Below the pieces are notes generated by a model. It did no database searches and was not told the DNA's origin. It saw nothing but the letters and a program-made list of their open reading frames with translations. The translations under genes and the position numbers were made by a program. 64,000 nucleotides of DNA from Bacteroidota bacterium. GTDB taxonomy: Bacteria > Bacteroidota > JABWAT01. Positions 53,152 through 62,469 of this stretch are shown piece after piece; positions within the stretch are counted from its first letter, which is position 1, and every line of letters begins with the position of its first letter. Location of the stretch: positions 62,001 to 126,000 of the forward strand of contig JAKLJL010000007.1 in NCBI GenBank assembly GCA_023151185.1, given 5' to 3'.

Positions 53152-54162
53152 TCAGAATTGGATACTGACGGAATAAATCATGACATCTCCAAACCGCTCC
53201 CGCTGTGAATAAGAACCGTCAAATTTAAGACGGTAACCCATAATCGGGTAGGCTAATCCGAATCCGGCAGCAAAACCTTCATCAGTTTCCCCACGGAAAA
53301 GATCTTTATAACCGGCTCTGAGAGAAACCATGTCATTCCAAACATATTCTGTTCCCAGATTTACAGATTCATTATGGTTGCTGGGCCTCATTGCATCAGC
53401 AGTAACAACCAACGCATTCATATCATCCCGATAGGCATCCATGGCTACCCCAACCCGGAAAAAGATCGGAAGATCCCAGGCATCTGTTTTGTAATTAACC
53501 GGGATTTTCCCATTATTTCCGCTGGTAGTTTCATCAGCATCGTAGACTTTGGTCAGATCTTTTCCATCATATTGAAGCGGAGACCCAAAGTTTGCAACTG
53601 ACATCCCAAGTTTCAGACCATTCCAGTTGGAATTATACAGAAGACCGAAGTCCACCGCAACGGCATTTGCAGTTTCATGCCAGATTTGGGACCGGATGTA
53701 TTTTCCTGTTGCACCAAATGAAAACTGATCTGTCAGAGCCTGAGAGTAGGTAATTCCGAAATAAATATCCCGGGCATTCCATTTCTCACCGGTTCCGTTT
53801 TCGTTTTCAACCGTTGTCACATCCTCATCTCCATAATTCAGGCTTGCAAACTGAAATCCAAGAACCGAACCATCCGAGATGGCAACAGTGGCTCCAACCC
53901 AGTCGTACTGTGTCCCAACCAGCCAGTAAGTTTTGGAGAAAGCAACTTCAGTTTTAGGCCGGGCACTGATAGCACCCGGATTCCAATACAATGCAGATGC
54001 ATCCTGTTTGTGGGCAACAACAGCGCTACCCATTCCTACTGCATCGGGGCCGACCCCGATTCCCAGGAAAGCAGCACCGCTGGTACCGTATTTAGCCTGG
54101 GCCATTGCCATAACCGAGAATCCGGAAAAGGCAAGTGTCAAAAGAATATTTTTGGCTTTCAT
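53152..54162 (-). CDS. PorV/PorQ-like outer-membrane protein
   Basis: I chose the ATG at 54162 (336 aa): GGAAAGAG lies nine bases upstream and a clean signal peptide follows (MKAKNILLTLAFSGFSVMAMAQ). The in-frame ATG at 54189 would overlap the preceding gene. The mature start G-T-S-G-A-A-F-L-G-I-G-V-G-P-D-A-V-G-M-G-S-A and D-A-S-A-L-Y-W-N-P-G-A are the PorV/UPF0164 hallmark, followed by a beta barrel ending in Phe (V-S-I-Q-F). PorV shuttles T9SS cargo on the outer membrane. Standing next to a cargo-like 1326-aa gene, it may be a dedicated partner. Confidence 0.88.
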   Translation of the reverse strand: MKAKNILLTLAFSGFSVMAMAQAKYGTSGAAFLGIGVGPDAVGMGSAVVAHKQDASALYWNPGAISARPKTEVAFSKTYWLVGTQYDWVGATVAISDGSVLGFQFASLNYGDEDVTTVENENGTGEKWNARDIYFGITYSQALTDQFSFGATGKYIRSQIWHETANAVAVDFGLLYNSNWNGLKLGMSVANFGSPLQYDGKDLTKVYDADETTSGNNGKIPVNYKTDAWDLPIFFRVGVAMDAYRDDMNALVVTADAMRPSNHNESVNLGTEYVWNDMVSLRAGYKDLFRGETDEGFAAGFGLAYPIMGYRLKFDGSYSQRERFGDVMIYSVSIQF

Positions 54163-54185
54163 AAGACTAAACTCTTTCCTTTTCA

Positions 54186-57100
54186 TCATTTAATGATACC
54201 GATTTTACCTTCTTTTTTGCCGTATTTGGACTCAAGGACGTAGAAATAAACTCCGGCTGCAACGTCCAGGTTTTCCTTGGTCTTCAAATCCCATTTGACA
54301 GTTCCATTCAATAGTGCACCATCTGCATAAAGGGTTCTGATCAGATCGCCTGCAGAGGTGAAAATGTAAATGGTTGCATCATTCGGCACATTCCGGAATT
54401 CAATCCGGCGTTCACCGCGGCCGCTGGTAATATTCGGCGGAAGGGGTCTTTCCATGGAATTTGCCGCAACATAAGGATTAGGTACAACCCGGATATTCAT
54501 CATATCGGCCTTGGCTGTCGGTGCACTTTCAATGGTTCCAACCTTTGTTGTAAATTCAAAAACATCGGATGAGGAAAACGGTTTGGTGGTTTTGAATAGG
54601 AACTTCAGAGGCCGGTTGATAGTCAGATCCTTATTATCCTTCTGTGCGAATTCCAATTGGTATCCGTAAACGTATTTTCCATCGAGTGTGTTATGATAAA
54701 CATCAAACGGAATACTAACACCATTGACAACCCGGTTTTCCTTCCCGTTGTAGTCCTTTTTCGCCTCTTCCAGAATAACAATATTATCCAGAGTTCCGAT
54801 TTCACCACTGGTTGATCCGGAGTTGGAGTTATACAGGAATTTGACATATTTACCGGTCGTCAGGTTTTTAATTCTGAATTTAACCGGAAGTGAATCCAGA
54901 CCAAACAAATCATCTCCCCGGCTTTTCCCGATTATGGTATTGCTGGTTTCAATTTCATAATCATAAGGGAATGCGGTGTAGGAAATTGCAAGTTTTGAGG
55001 AATTATCTCTGAACTCAAAAGCTGCAATGCTTAATTTAAGGGAAGTTGTATCTCCAGTGACCACAACCGTTGAGTCAATCTTTTGAACCGACCAGAAGTT
55101 GTCGAGTTTCATCGTGACACCATCAAATGTGATATCATCCGATCCGCTTCTGTTTGCTGTCTCTGGCAGAGCCGGGTTGTTAGGCAAATACGGACTCTTG
55201 AATACATTAAATGGCTTATATTCAACTGAGAAGATGGCACCGTCGCTGAACGGATTATCCACTCCCTTTCGCCGGGTTATTTTGCCATTTTTGCTGTCAA
55301 CTTTATAAACTGCAGGACTTAAAACCGTGCCGGATGCAGTTTTTACCACCACATCTGCCGAATCGATGTAGGCAGGTTTATTGGCCAGTTCGTAGTTTCC
55401 GCTTCCATCCGCTGTGAATGTTTCGACAATACCGGTTGTGTTCTTAACCGAATACCCGATCGTTGATGGGATGAGTTCATAATAATCGTCTGAATCCACT
55501 TTTCCATTCGAATTATTATCAGCACCATCTGTCGACTGATCGTTAAACGTTACCTGGTACGTTTTTCCGTCAAGCAATCTGGAATCATCAACGACATTCA
55601 CAGAAATTCCTGAATTGGTAAACCCGGATTTTCTGGCAAGCGGGAAGGAAGACTCAAAACGGTAACCCGATGCAGGGGCAACCGGAACAACTACCGCTGT
55701 ATTCACATCCGTGATATAGTCACCTGAAGATTCCTGGCGGATTGACAATGTATTTTCTGATGGGAAAATACCAAGTGTATCTACACCGCGGTCATAGGCT
55801 GTAACAGCATAAAAATAGGTGATCCCGTTTTTAACTTCGGTATCGACATATTTGTGCACCAGACCGACCTGATCATCTCCCAGATAAAACGTATACCCGC
55901 TTGAAGTCTGGAATATATCCGAAGTGGTTTCAAAATACCCCAATACCTTATTACCCGGAATGTCGTACTGGGCGATAGGTTGGTAGCCAACTTTACGGCC
56001 ATCAGCATCGGTAATCAGCCGGATGTCTTCGAAGTTGTTATCTCTGGAGCGGTAAACCTTATATCCTTCGAAGTCTTTGACCGGCTTGCCGTTTTCATCC
56101 TTCAGTACCGGGTCAACAGATTCTTCAGAAATCCGGCCCCAGTACAGTGTTACCATATTATCACCGGCAACAGCTTTCAGGATTGGTTTTTCGGGAGGCT
56201 GCGGGAACCGGTAGTTGTTGTCATAAATATTCTGAACCACCCGGCGGTTTTTATAAAAATCCTTCAGATCCTCGCCATATAACAAGGCAAAGCTGAAACG
56301 TTCAGTGTTTTTGGACAACAGTGGGAAGAATCCTGAGCCAAATGTAAAGTCACCATCATCTCCGAACAGTGCTTTTCCATCGGCAATATTACTTGGGGTT
56401 GAAAAAAGACCCGGTGACAGGTTTGTCCAGAGAGACTCGTCTGATTTCAGGTCAATTTCATTGGAAGGTGCAAAATAGTTGAACGAGGTCAGACCGATCT
56501 GGTCAGATTCATCGACATCTGTTGCATCAAAATTGGGTTCGCCCGGGCTGGGAACACCGTCATTTTCTCCATCTGAGAGATCTCCGCTGTTTGCAATACC
56601 ATCAGCACCCACGTCGTCGGTAGCCGGATCCCAGTCACCGTCATTATCGATTCCGTCATCCCGGCCTTCATCAATCATGGGGTCAGCTACGGAACCGTTA
56701 AGGCCAACGCCTCCTTTGTAATTGATATAGGCAGCAGGCACAATTTTATCGAACAGAACAACCCCGTTCTGGTCAATTTTATATTGCCGGTAATGGACGT
56801 AATAGTTCTCATCAATCAGGCCGTCAAAGTCATTATCAATCCCGTCAAGGGCATTGGGATTAATCACATCTTCAAAATGAGCGGGAACTCCACCGCTTGC
56901 TGCAACAAATTTCTTTATCACATTTCCTTCCATGAGCTTGGTTACCCCCGGGGTAATGGTGACCGGAGCCTTCATACCCAGAGTCTGAAGTTGAAATGGA
57001 GTTGCGTCTGTTACATCATGTGCTTCCCGGATATAGACAACACGGGATTTTGTGCCAACCAGTACAGTTGACCGGCGGATTGTAATTAATTTGCTACCAA

Positions 57101-58166
57101 TTTGAACAACGGCCTTATTCGTATCAAAATCATCCGGTGTAAACTTTGTAGCGGTAATTTTGGAGTCCCGGTCGTTGTCGATTCCGTCAAATTGATTACC
57201 GGGTGATTCCAGGAAGGCATATCCAACATATCCCACCTTCTTCCCAACCCAGTTCGGGTTCCGGTTATTATTCTGCGGGAAATCCCAGGAATAAACCAGA
57301 TTGTTTTCAACATCGAAGAAAGAGGCATCATCATTGTATTCCTGAGGGGAGTCATCCGTACCGGTTACCCCGATATAAGTACCGCAAATCAGGCCAAAAA
57401 CAGCCTTATTGTAATCTACTACTGACGAGTTTTCGATTTCATACAGCCAGAAAATACAGTCCTGAGCCAGGAACTGACTCCATTGCAATCCGCGGACTTT
57501 TACATTGAGTCCCATTCCTTTCCGGGTCAAATCGGCCGGATCCGGAACCAGGTTGAAAGGGGGAAGGTTAAACTCCTGGTCAATGTTGTCATCCATCACA
57601 AAATAGGATTCCTGATCCGACTTGGGCGCTTTGCCGAAATACCCATTCCAGTACCCATTCCAGTCTGATGACTTATCCGGCCAGGTGCTTGGCCAGGTTT
57701 TAGGATCGGTAGACATGGCAATATATTTCTGACTTGCATTTGCGTAACCGCCTTTTGGCTGAAAGGTCCATGGATTTCCGGAAGGATCCTGTTCCTGAGC
57801 TTTAGCCGGACGGGCTACGTCAGAAATAATGACAGAATGGTAAATACTGTCCTTATTTGCGGTGATCAGGTTTTTGATAGTTGTATTGGTGTAATCAACT
57901 TCGGAGCCCATCTTTTTCTCGACACCAACCATCAGACTGATGTCGCCGATATACCCGTTGTTGTCATAAATCCAGGCACCTCTTGGCCCGCCGTTTGACG
58001 GTTGACCAATAACGCCGGCATTACTGAAAACTGTTTTCACCAGATTTCCGGAGTGAACAGCAATTTTCTTGTTTGCAGGGTTACCATATTGGTTTCCCTG
58101 GGCCAGAACTGAACCGGCAAAAAATGCCAGAGCTGAAATGACCGTTAAAGTCGTTTTCAATTTCAT
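54186..58166 (-). CDS. 1326-aa secreted protein with Ca-binding-like repeats, FN3 and FlgD-like C-terminus
   Basis: A signal peptide (ending S-V-L-A-Q) starts the protein. Between about residues 320 and 560 lie several thrombospondin-3-like Asp-rich motifs (D-G-I-D-N-D-R-D, D-G-I-D-N-D-F-D-G-L-I-D, D-G-I-D-N-D-G-D), and another at about 870 (G-A-D-N-N-S-N-G-K-V-D). A fibronectin type III domain follows P-P-E-K-P-I-L (about 660-790). The last 90 residues (V-V-P-N-P-Y-V to E-G-K-I-G-I-I-K) form a FlgD-like Ig domain usable as a T9SS signal but lacking N-P-F-N-P. It lies between a TonB receptor and a PorV-like gene and may be the surface ligand-binding protein of that system. Confidence 0.8.
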   Translation of the reverse strand: MKLKTTLTVISALAFFAGSVLAQGNQYGNPANKKIAVHSGNLVKTVFSNAGVIGQPSNGGPRGAWIYDNNGYIGDISLMVGVEKKMGSEVDYTNTTIKNLITANKDSIYHSVIISDVARPAKAQEQDPSGNPWTFQPKGGYANASQKYIAMSTDPKTWPSTWPDKSSDWNGYWNGYFGKAPKSDQESYFVMDDNIDQEFNLPPFNLVPDPADLTRKGMGLNVKVRGLQWSQFLAQDCIFWLYEIENSSVVDYNKAVFGLICGTYIGVTGTDDSPQEYNDDASFFDVENNLVYSWDFPQNNNRNPNWVGKKVGYVGYAFLESPGNQFDGIDNDRDSKITATKFTPDDFDTNKAVVQIGSKLITIRRSTVLVGTKSRVVYIREAHDVTDATPFQLQTLGMKAPVTITPGVTKLMEGNVIKKFVAASGGVPAHFEDVINPNALDGIDNDFDGLIDENYYVHYRQYKIDQNGVVLFDKIVPAAYINYKGGVGLNGSVADPMIDEGRDDGIDNDGDWDPATDDVGADGIANSGDLSDGENDGVPSPGEPNFDATDVDESDQIGLTSFNYFAPSNEIDLKSDESLWTNLSPGLFSTPSNIADGKALFGDDGDFTFGSGFFPLLSKNTERFSFALLYGEDLKDFYKNRRVVQNIYDNNYRFPQPPEKPILKAVAGDNMVTLYWGRISEESVDPVLKDENGKPVKDFEGYKVYRSRDNNFEDIRLITDADGRKVGYQPIAQYDIPGNKVLGYFETTSDIFQTSSGYTFYLGDDQVGLVHKYVDTEVKNGITYFYAVTAYDRGVDTLGIFPSENTLSIRQESSGDYITDVNTAVVVPVAPASGYRFESSFPLARKSGFTNSGISVNVVDDSRLLDGKTYQVTFNDQSTDGADNNSNGKVDSDDYYELIPSTIGYSVKNTTGIVETFTADGSGNYELANKPAYIDSADVVVKTASGTVLSPAVYKVDSKNGKITRRKGVDNPFSDGAIFSVEYKPFNVFKSPYLPNNPALPETANRSGSDDITFDGVTMKLDNFWSVQKIDSTVVVTGDTTSLKLSIAAFEFRDNSSKLAISYTAFPYDYEIETSNTIIGKSRGDDLFGLDSLPVKFRIKNLTTGKYVKFLYNSNSGSTSGEIGTLDNIVILEEAKKDYNGKENRVVNGVSIPFDVYHNTLDGKYVYGYQLEFAQKDNKDLTINRPLKFLFKTTKPFSSSDVFEFTTKVGTIESAPTAKADMMNIRVVPNPYVAANSMERPLPPNITSGRGERRIEFRNVPNDATIYIFTSAGDLIRTLYADGALLNGTVKWDLKTKENLDVAAGVYFYVLESKYGKKEGKIGIIK

Positions 58167-58184
58167 AAATTCAAGACTCCCGAA

Positions 58185-60971
58185 TTAAAAATTGTAACTG
58201 ACGCCAAATTCGATCCGGCGTGGTTCAGAGTAAAATTGCGGATTGGTGAAATACTCATCCAGTGTATTGATTCCTCTCAGGTTAGCCTGAGCATTATTTC
58301 TTTCCGCATATAGTTTATCCACTGTATACCCTGCACGGCCGGAATCATTAAAGACTCCATATTCATTCAAGGTGTCGAACAGGTTATAAATCCGGGCAAA
58401 CAGACTCAGACTACCCGTCGGCAACTCAATATTATAATATCCCCTTAAATCCATATTAACAACCGAGGGTTTAACCTGGCTGTTGAGTGCAAGGGATGAA
58501 ATATCGGCGGTGGTTCTTGGTGTGTAGGGCATACCGGTTCCGAATGTAATAATAGTTGCAACGCCCCAGTCTTTCTGGCTGTAATTTACAGTGGTATTGA
58601 TGGTATGGGTCTGATCCCAGTCCAGAGACACCAGTTTCACTTCAGGTGCCTGTCCACCCAGGAGGGCATTCCGGGCCGCATCTGGGTCAGATGCCGTTCC
58701 CTTTGCAATCTGGAAGGTATAATCAACGGTAACAGCAAGACCATCGGTCATTTTCTGATTAAGGGTTAGAATAAACCCGCGGATGAAAGCAAAATCAGAA
58801 TTCACAACCTGATTGTAACTGTTGCTGATGTAGGTTACAATTTCATCGCTCCGGGTACCCGACAGATCCCTGTAATCCCGGAAATAAATTGTAGCATCAA
58901 CGGCCATATTATCGGTCAATTGCTGGTTCACACCCAATTCCATAGAAACGTTTTTCTCTGGTTTCAGATCGGCATTGCCAACGGTTCCAACATTTCCTGA
59001 ATTCTGGGTGATTTTATAGTTGGCATTCCGGTACAACAGATCGAAGTTCGGAAACTGATAAAAGTGGCCATAGGAAAAATAAATCTTACCCCGGTCGGTT
59101 ATTGGAAATGCTGCACCGATTCTGGGCGAAATCTGATATTTGGCAGATGATTTTTTCCACCAGTATTTTTCGCGGTCTGCCAGCGATTTTGCATTGTTGA
59201 TGGGATCCTGCTCAGACGGGTCAATTTTACCGTTATTGTTGGTATCATTGAACCGGTTGGATTCCTTCATCGGAGCGTAAATGTTCGGGTCGGTCAGATC
59301 CGCCGGCATCCGCCCATCAGCATCAAACCAATCGAACCGGAGCCCAATATTCAGAATGAAGTTGTTCAGCTCAATTTTATCCTGGATGTAGGCTGCAAAT
59401 TCCATCGGGCTGCGGGAGTAGGAATCATAATTATTGGTGGTAATGTCTCCATACCGGGGGGTGATATAAGGAGAGGTCCCTGCGGCACCAAGGAACGTTT
59501 CCTCAGAAACTGAAGGAAGCACATTTTTGCTCAGAAAATCAATGGAGTGGAATTTGATTTCGGCCCCTGTTTTAATCTGGTGTTCATTGTTTACCTGGCT
59601 CCACAAATCAACTTTTCCTGCAAGGGAATTCGTTTCACGCTGAAACTGGTTCATATCCATTCCGCCTGCTGCAAAGGTGTACTGGGCATAGGAATTTGAC
59701 AGACTGGGGTGCACATAATTATTGCTGAGTCCGTCAAAGACATAATTTTCGAAGAATTTGTTAAATCCTGAAAAGGAGGCAGTGTAGAATGTACTTGGGC
59801 TCAGAGTGTGAGTCAGAGCCAGAATCCCAGTCCAGGAATCCTGATAATTGGTTTTTAAACCGTCCGGATTGAAAACATAATACCGGTTATAATCTTTCCA
59901 TTCCCGGGTTTCGTAAATGACATTTGCAGTTGCTTTCAGGCTGGTTGAAATTGGCCAGGTTAGTTTTCCCTGACCTGAAATCTTGCTTGAGTTATTCATT
60001 TTAACCCACTCATTATCTCCCAGGCTGGTGAAAACATCCTTACCGGTTGCATCTTTATAGATAAAGTTTTCAGGGTTGTATTTCCGTTTGCCATACAAAT
60101 GGCCACCAAAATCCACATAACGGCCTACCACGAAAAAGTAAAGCTGATCTTTAAGCAGGGCACCACTCAAAGTTCCTTCGTAGTTCTGAATATTCATCGG
60201 GTTGAAATAATCAGCCTTCGGGAAAATATCATCATTACTTGTGATGTAATCGCCGAAATAGGTACTTAACGATCCTTCAAGTTTATTATTCCCGTCTTTG
60301 GTGGTCACGTTAACGATAGCCGACATGGCCTGACCGTATTCTGCATTGAAAGCCCCTGAAATAACCTGAAGTTCAGAAACCATATTTTTATTGACTTCGA
60401 CAGCAGCAGAACCGTCATATTTATCGGTAACAGGCACACCGTCGATCATGTATCCAACTTCTCCCGACCGGCCGCCACGGAAGTGCCCGCCTACGTTACC
60501 TGCAGAAAGTGAAACAACCTGTGAAACTTCTGTTACCGGCAGGGCCGCAATCTGGTCACCTGAGACAATTGCGGTACTGGCAGTCTGGTCTTTCTGAACC
60601 ATCGGCTTTTCTGCAACAACGGTAATTTCCTCGCCAAGAGTAAGGACCTCAGCCGAGAGCTGAACATCGATACGGGCAGTGAGTCCGGTTGAAACCCGGA
60701 TGTTGCTGATGGTTTTATTGGTGTATCCGACGTAGGAAATCCGGATAGTATACACTCCCGGCGGTACGTTCAGAATATTGTAATTGCCATCGAAATCTGT
60801 TGCGGCACCCAGAGAGGTTCCCACAACAAGTACGCTGGCTCCAATCAAAGCCTCTCCGTTTTCAGCATCGGTCACCTTACCGGCGATTTTACCGGATTGG
60901 GCGAAAGCGGCTGTGGATGCTGCTGCGAACAGCAGGGCTAAGAACAGACGTCCTGTCAGTTTTGTCATCAT
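58185..60971 (-). CDS. TonB-dependent receptor with carboxypeptidase-regulatory N-domain
   Basis: The 928-aa protein has a signal peptide (ending A-A-F-A-Q), a CarboxypepD_reg-like domain (G-K-V-T-D-A-E-N-G-E-A-L-I-G-A-S, G-N-Y-N-I-L-N-V-P-P-G-V-Y), a plug (G-E-E-I-T-V-V-A-E-K-P; G-E-V-G-Y-M-I-D-G-V-P-V-T-D) and a 22-strand-type barrel ending in Phe (E-F-G-V-S-Y-N-F). It takes up a specific ligand across the outer membrane using TonB energy. GGAG lies ten bases before the start. No SusD follows; a large secreted protein takes that place. The LacI gene 27 bases upstream suggests a sugar ligand. Confidence 0.92.
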   Translation of the reverse strand: MMTKLTGRLFLALLFAAASTAAFAQSGKIAGKVTDAENGEALIGASVLVVGTSLGAATDFDGNYNILNVPPGVYTIRISYVGYTNKTISNIRVSTGLTARIDVQLSAEVLTLGEEITVVAEKPMVQKDQTASTAIVSGDQIAALPVTEVSQVVSLSAGNVGGHFRGGRSGEVGYMIDGVPVTDKYDGSAAVEVNKNMVSELQVISGAFNAEYGQAMSAIVNVTTKDGNNKLEGSLSTYFGDYITSNDDIFPKADYFNPMNIQNYEGTLSGALLKDQLYFFVVGRYVDFGGHLYGKRKYNPENFIYKDATGKDVFTSLGDNEWVKMNNSSKISGQGKLTWPISTSLKATANVIYETREWKDYNRYYVFNPDGLKTNYQDSWTGILALTHTLSPSTFYTASFSGFNKFFENYVFDGLSNNYVHPSLSNSYAQYTFAAGGMDMNQFQRETNSLAGKVDLWSQVNNEHQIKTGAEIKFHSIDFLSKNVLPSVSEETFLGAAGTSPYITPRYGDITTNNYDSYSRSPMEFAAYIQDKIELNNFILNIGLRFDWFDADGRMPADLTDPNIYAPMKESNRFNDTNNNGKIDPSEQDPINNAKSLADREKYWWKKSSAKYQISPRIGAAFPITDRGKIYFSYGHFYQFPNFDLLYRNANYKITQNSGNVGTVGNADLKPEKNVSMELGVNQQLTDNMAVDATIYFRDYRDLSGTRSDEIVTYISNSYNQVVNSDFAFIRGFILTLNQKMTDGLAVTVDYTFQIAKGTASDPDAARNALLGGQAPEVKLVSLDWDQTHTINTTVNYSQKDWGVATIITFGTGMPYTPRTTADISSLALNSQVKPSVVNMDLRGYYNIELPTGSLSLFARIYNLFDTLNEYGVFNDSGRAGYTVDKLYAERNNAQANLRGINTLDEYFTNPQFYSEPRRIEFGVSYNF

Positions 60972-60998
60972 ATGACGTTCACTCCACGTATGGTTGTT

Positions 60999-62030
60999 CT
61001 ACGATTTTGGTTGTTTTTTTTCCGTACCGCACGTTTCCCTGACAATGAGAGTCGGCGAAAATGTGGTATGTGAAGGCGGAAATTCGTTATTCTGGATCCG
61101 GTGAAACAGCTTCTCGACCGCAAGAACCCCCATCTGGTACATGGGCTGGCGCATGGTGGTGAGTCCGATGTGTTTTGCAAGTTCAATGTCATCGAATCCA
61201 AGTATGGCAATATCCTCGGGGGCAGTCAGTTTTCTGTCCTTCATGGCGTTCAGGGCACCGATTGCCTGAATATCCGAGGAAATAAAAAAGGCTTCGGGAA
61301 GGTCTTCCCGGTTTTTATCAATAATTTCAGCCATGGCCTGGTAACCGGCCTCGCGGTTAAATCCGTCTGCCTTGCTGTGTTTGCTGATTCTGAAATACCG
61401 TTCAGAGAAGGGGAGTTTGGCTTCGTCAAGTGCACGGCGGTACCCATTGTACCGCATTCTGGCCGGTTCGGAATCCAGAGAAGCATTAATCATCCCGATT
61501 TTTTTGTATCCGAGTTTAACCAGATACCGGGTGGCAACATAGGCGCCCTCTTCATTCTGCACGGTGATGGAATCAAAATCAGGATGGTAGGTATCCACCA
61601 GAATGGTTGGAAGCTGAATTTCCTTCAGCTTGGCATCAAATCCATCGGGCAGTTTCATAGAGAAGAACAGAATTCCGTCTACTTTTCCCTTCTGAAGAGC
61701 TCTTTTCAGGTATTCTTCGACCTGGTTGGTTTGGTTAACGCCATAGAGCATGATGTCATAGCCCAGATCAGAAATTTTATCCTGAATCCCCTGAAGGACT
61801 TCCACGAAGAAGTAATTGGTAAAGAACGGCATGATCAGGGCAATGGTATTGGTCTTTCGTTTGGCAAGACCCTGGGCATAGGCATGAGGCTGGTAGCTGA
61901 GACGGCGTGAAATTTCGAGGATACGGTTCTTGGTTTTTGCCGCAATTTTGGGATGATTATTCAATGCCCGCGAAACCGTTCCGATACCAACGTTGGCTTC
62001 TCTGGCAATATCGTAAATCGTCACACCCAT
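60999..62030 (-). CDS. LacI-family transcriptional regulator
   Basis: The 343-aa protein has the LacI helix-turn-helix at its start (T-I-Y-D-I-A-R-E-A-N-V-G-I-G-T-V-S-R-A-L-N), a hinge helix (Y-Q-P-H-A-Y-A-Q-G-L) and a periplasmic-binding-protein-like effector domain (I-A-L-I-M-P-F-F-T-N-Y-F-F to F-D-D-I-E-L-A). It heads an operon with the TonB receptor, the 1326-aa protein and the PorV-like gene. Two matching 14-bp sites flank its own promoter, so self-repression lifted by a sugar or derivative is likely. The effector is unknown. Confidence 0.93.
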   Translation of the reverse strand: MGVTIYDIAREANVGIGTVSRALNNHPKIAAKTKNRILEISRRLSYQPHAYAQGLAKRKTNTIALIMPFFTNYFFVEVLQGIQDKISDLGYDIMLYGVNQTNQVEEYLKRALQKGKVDGILFFSMKLPDGFDAKLKEIQLPTILVDTYHPDFDSITVQNEEGAYVATRYLVKLGYKKIGMINASLDSEPARMRYNGYRRALDEAKLPFSERYFRISKHSKADGFNREAGYQAMAEIIDKNREDLPEAFFISSDIQAIGALNAMKDRKLTAPEDIAILGFDDIELAKHIGLTTMRQPMYQMGVLAVEKLFHRIQNNEFPPSHTTFSPTLIVRETCGTEKKQPKS

Positions 62031-62062
62031 TTTTCTTCCCCCGATTCAGTCAAAAAGGTTAT

Positions 62063-62076
62063 TGGAAAGGCTTCCA
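62063..62076. promoter_or_regulatory. LacI-type operator 1
   Basis: TGGAAAGGCTTCCA has perfect five-base arms and a LacI-family look. On the minus strand it begins one or two bases after the promoter's second element, where a bound repressor would block initiation. It shares 11 of 14 positions with operator 2. Confidence 0.55.
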
Positions 62077-62078
62077 CA

Positions 62079-62107
62079 ATATTGACTAAATTTTTATGCA
62101 TTGTCAA
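62079..62107 (-). promoter_or_regulatory. Promoter of the LacI-TonB-PorV operon
   Basis: On the minus strand TTGACA (62107-62102) is followed by 17 bases and CAATAT (62084-62079); read the Bacteroidetes way it is TTG-N20-CAATATTG. It lies about 50 bases before the lacI start, between two operator-like sites. Confidence 0.45.
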
Positions 62108-62118
62108 CCACCGGGCAA

Positions 62119-62132
62119 TGGAAACGCTTGGA
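62119..62132. promoter_or_regulatory. LacI-type operator 2
   Basis: TGGAAACGCTTGGA contains the AAACGCTT core typical of LacI-family sites with a central CG. Its reverse complement matches that of operator 1 at 11 of 14 positions. The centres are 56 bases apart, with the promoter between. Confidence 0.5.
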
Positions 62133-62469
62133 TCACCTAAGTTCCAATCATTTTCTAAGGGTTGAATTCATCATGATTCAACACAATTCCCCCAACAGGT
62201 CACCTTTTTGGCGCATATCTGTGAAGATAATTGACATCTTTGTAAAAGCAATGAAAAACGTGACGGAATTTGCGTACAGAGGAAGTGGAAGAAGAAAAGT
62301 GGAACATGTCACCCGGAATAAAAAAGGAAGCGCTTTTTTATGACCCTTAAATAAATTAGGAATTGACCACTGATGACCTGAATAAAGAAAGAAACCGGAC
62401 AATAAAAACAATCAGATTACAGTAAAAGAATTTCAGACCCGGAAGGATATTTCTGTCGGAAACCGGCAT
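62133..62469. other. Non-genic stretch upstream of lacI
   Basis: No convincing gene: the short open frames here on both strands lack ribosome-binding sites and family features. An inverted repeat GTTGAAT/ATTCAAC (62161-62167 and 62176-62182) and a self-complementary AAGCGCTT (62328-62335, in an A/T-flanked weak hairpin) are the only structures I see. The base composition is A+T rich. Confidence 0.6.

Noticed and set aside
56479-56721. Plus-strand frame opposite the Asp-rich repeats
   Set aside because: Its Ser/Pro-rich sequence is just the complement of the repeated Asp-Gly codons in the 1326-aa gene.
62178-62411. Possible small minus-strand membrane protein (77 codons)
   Set aside because: Hydrophobic only in patches, no ribosome-binding site, in an A+T-rich regulatory region; not supported.
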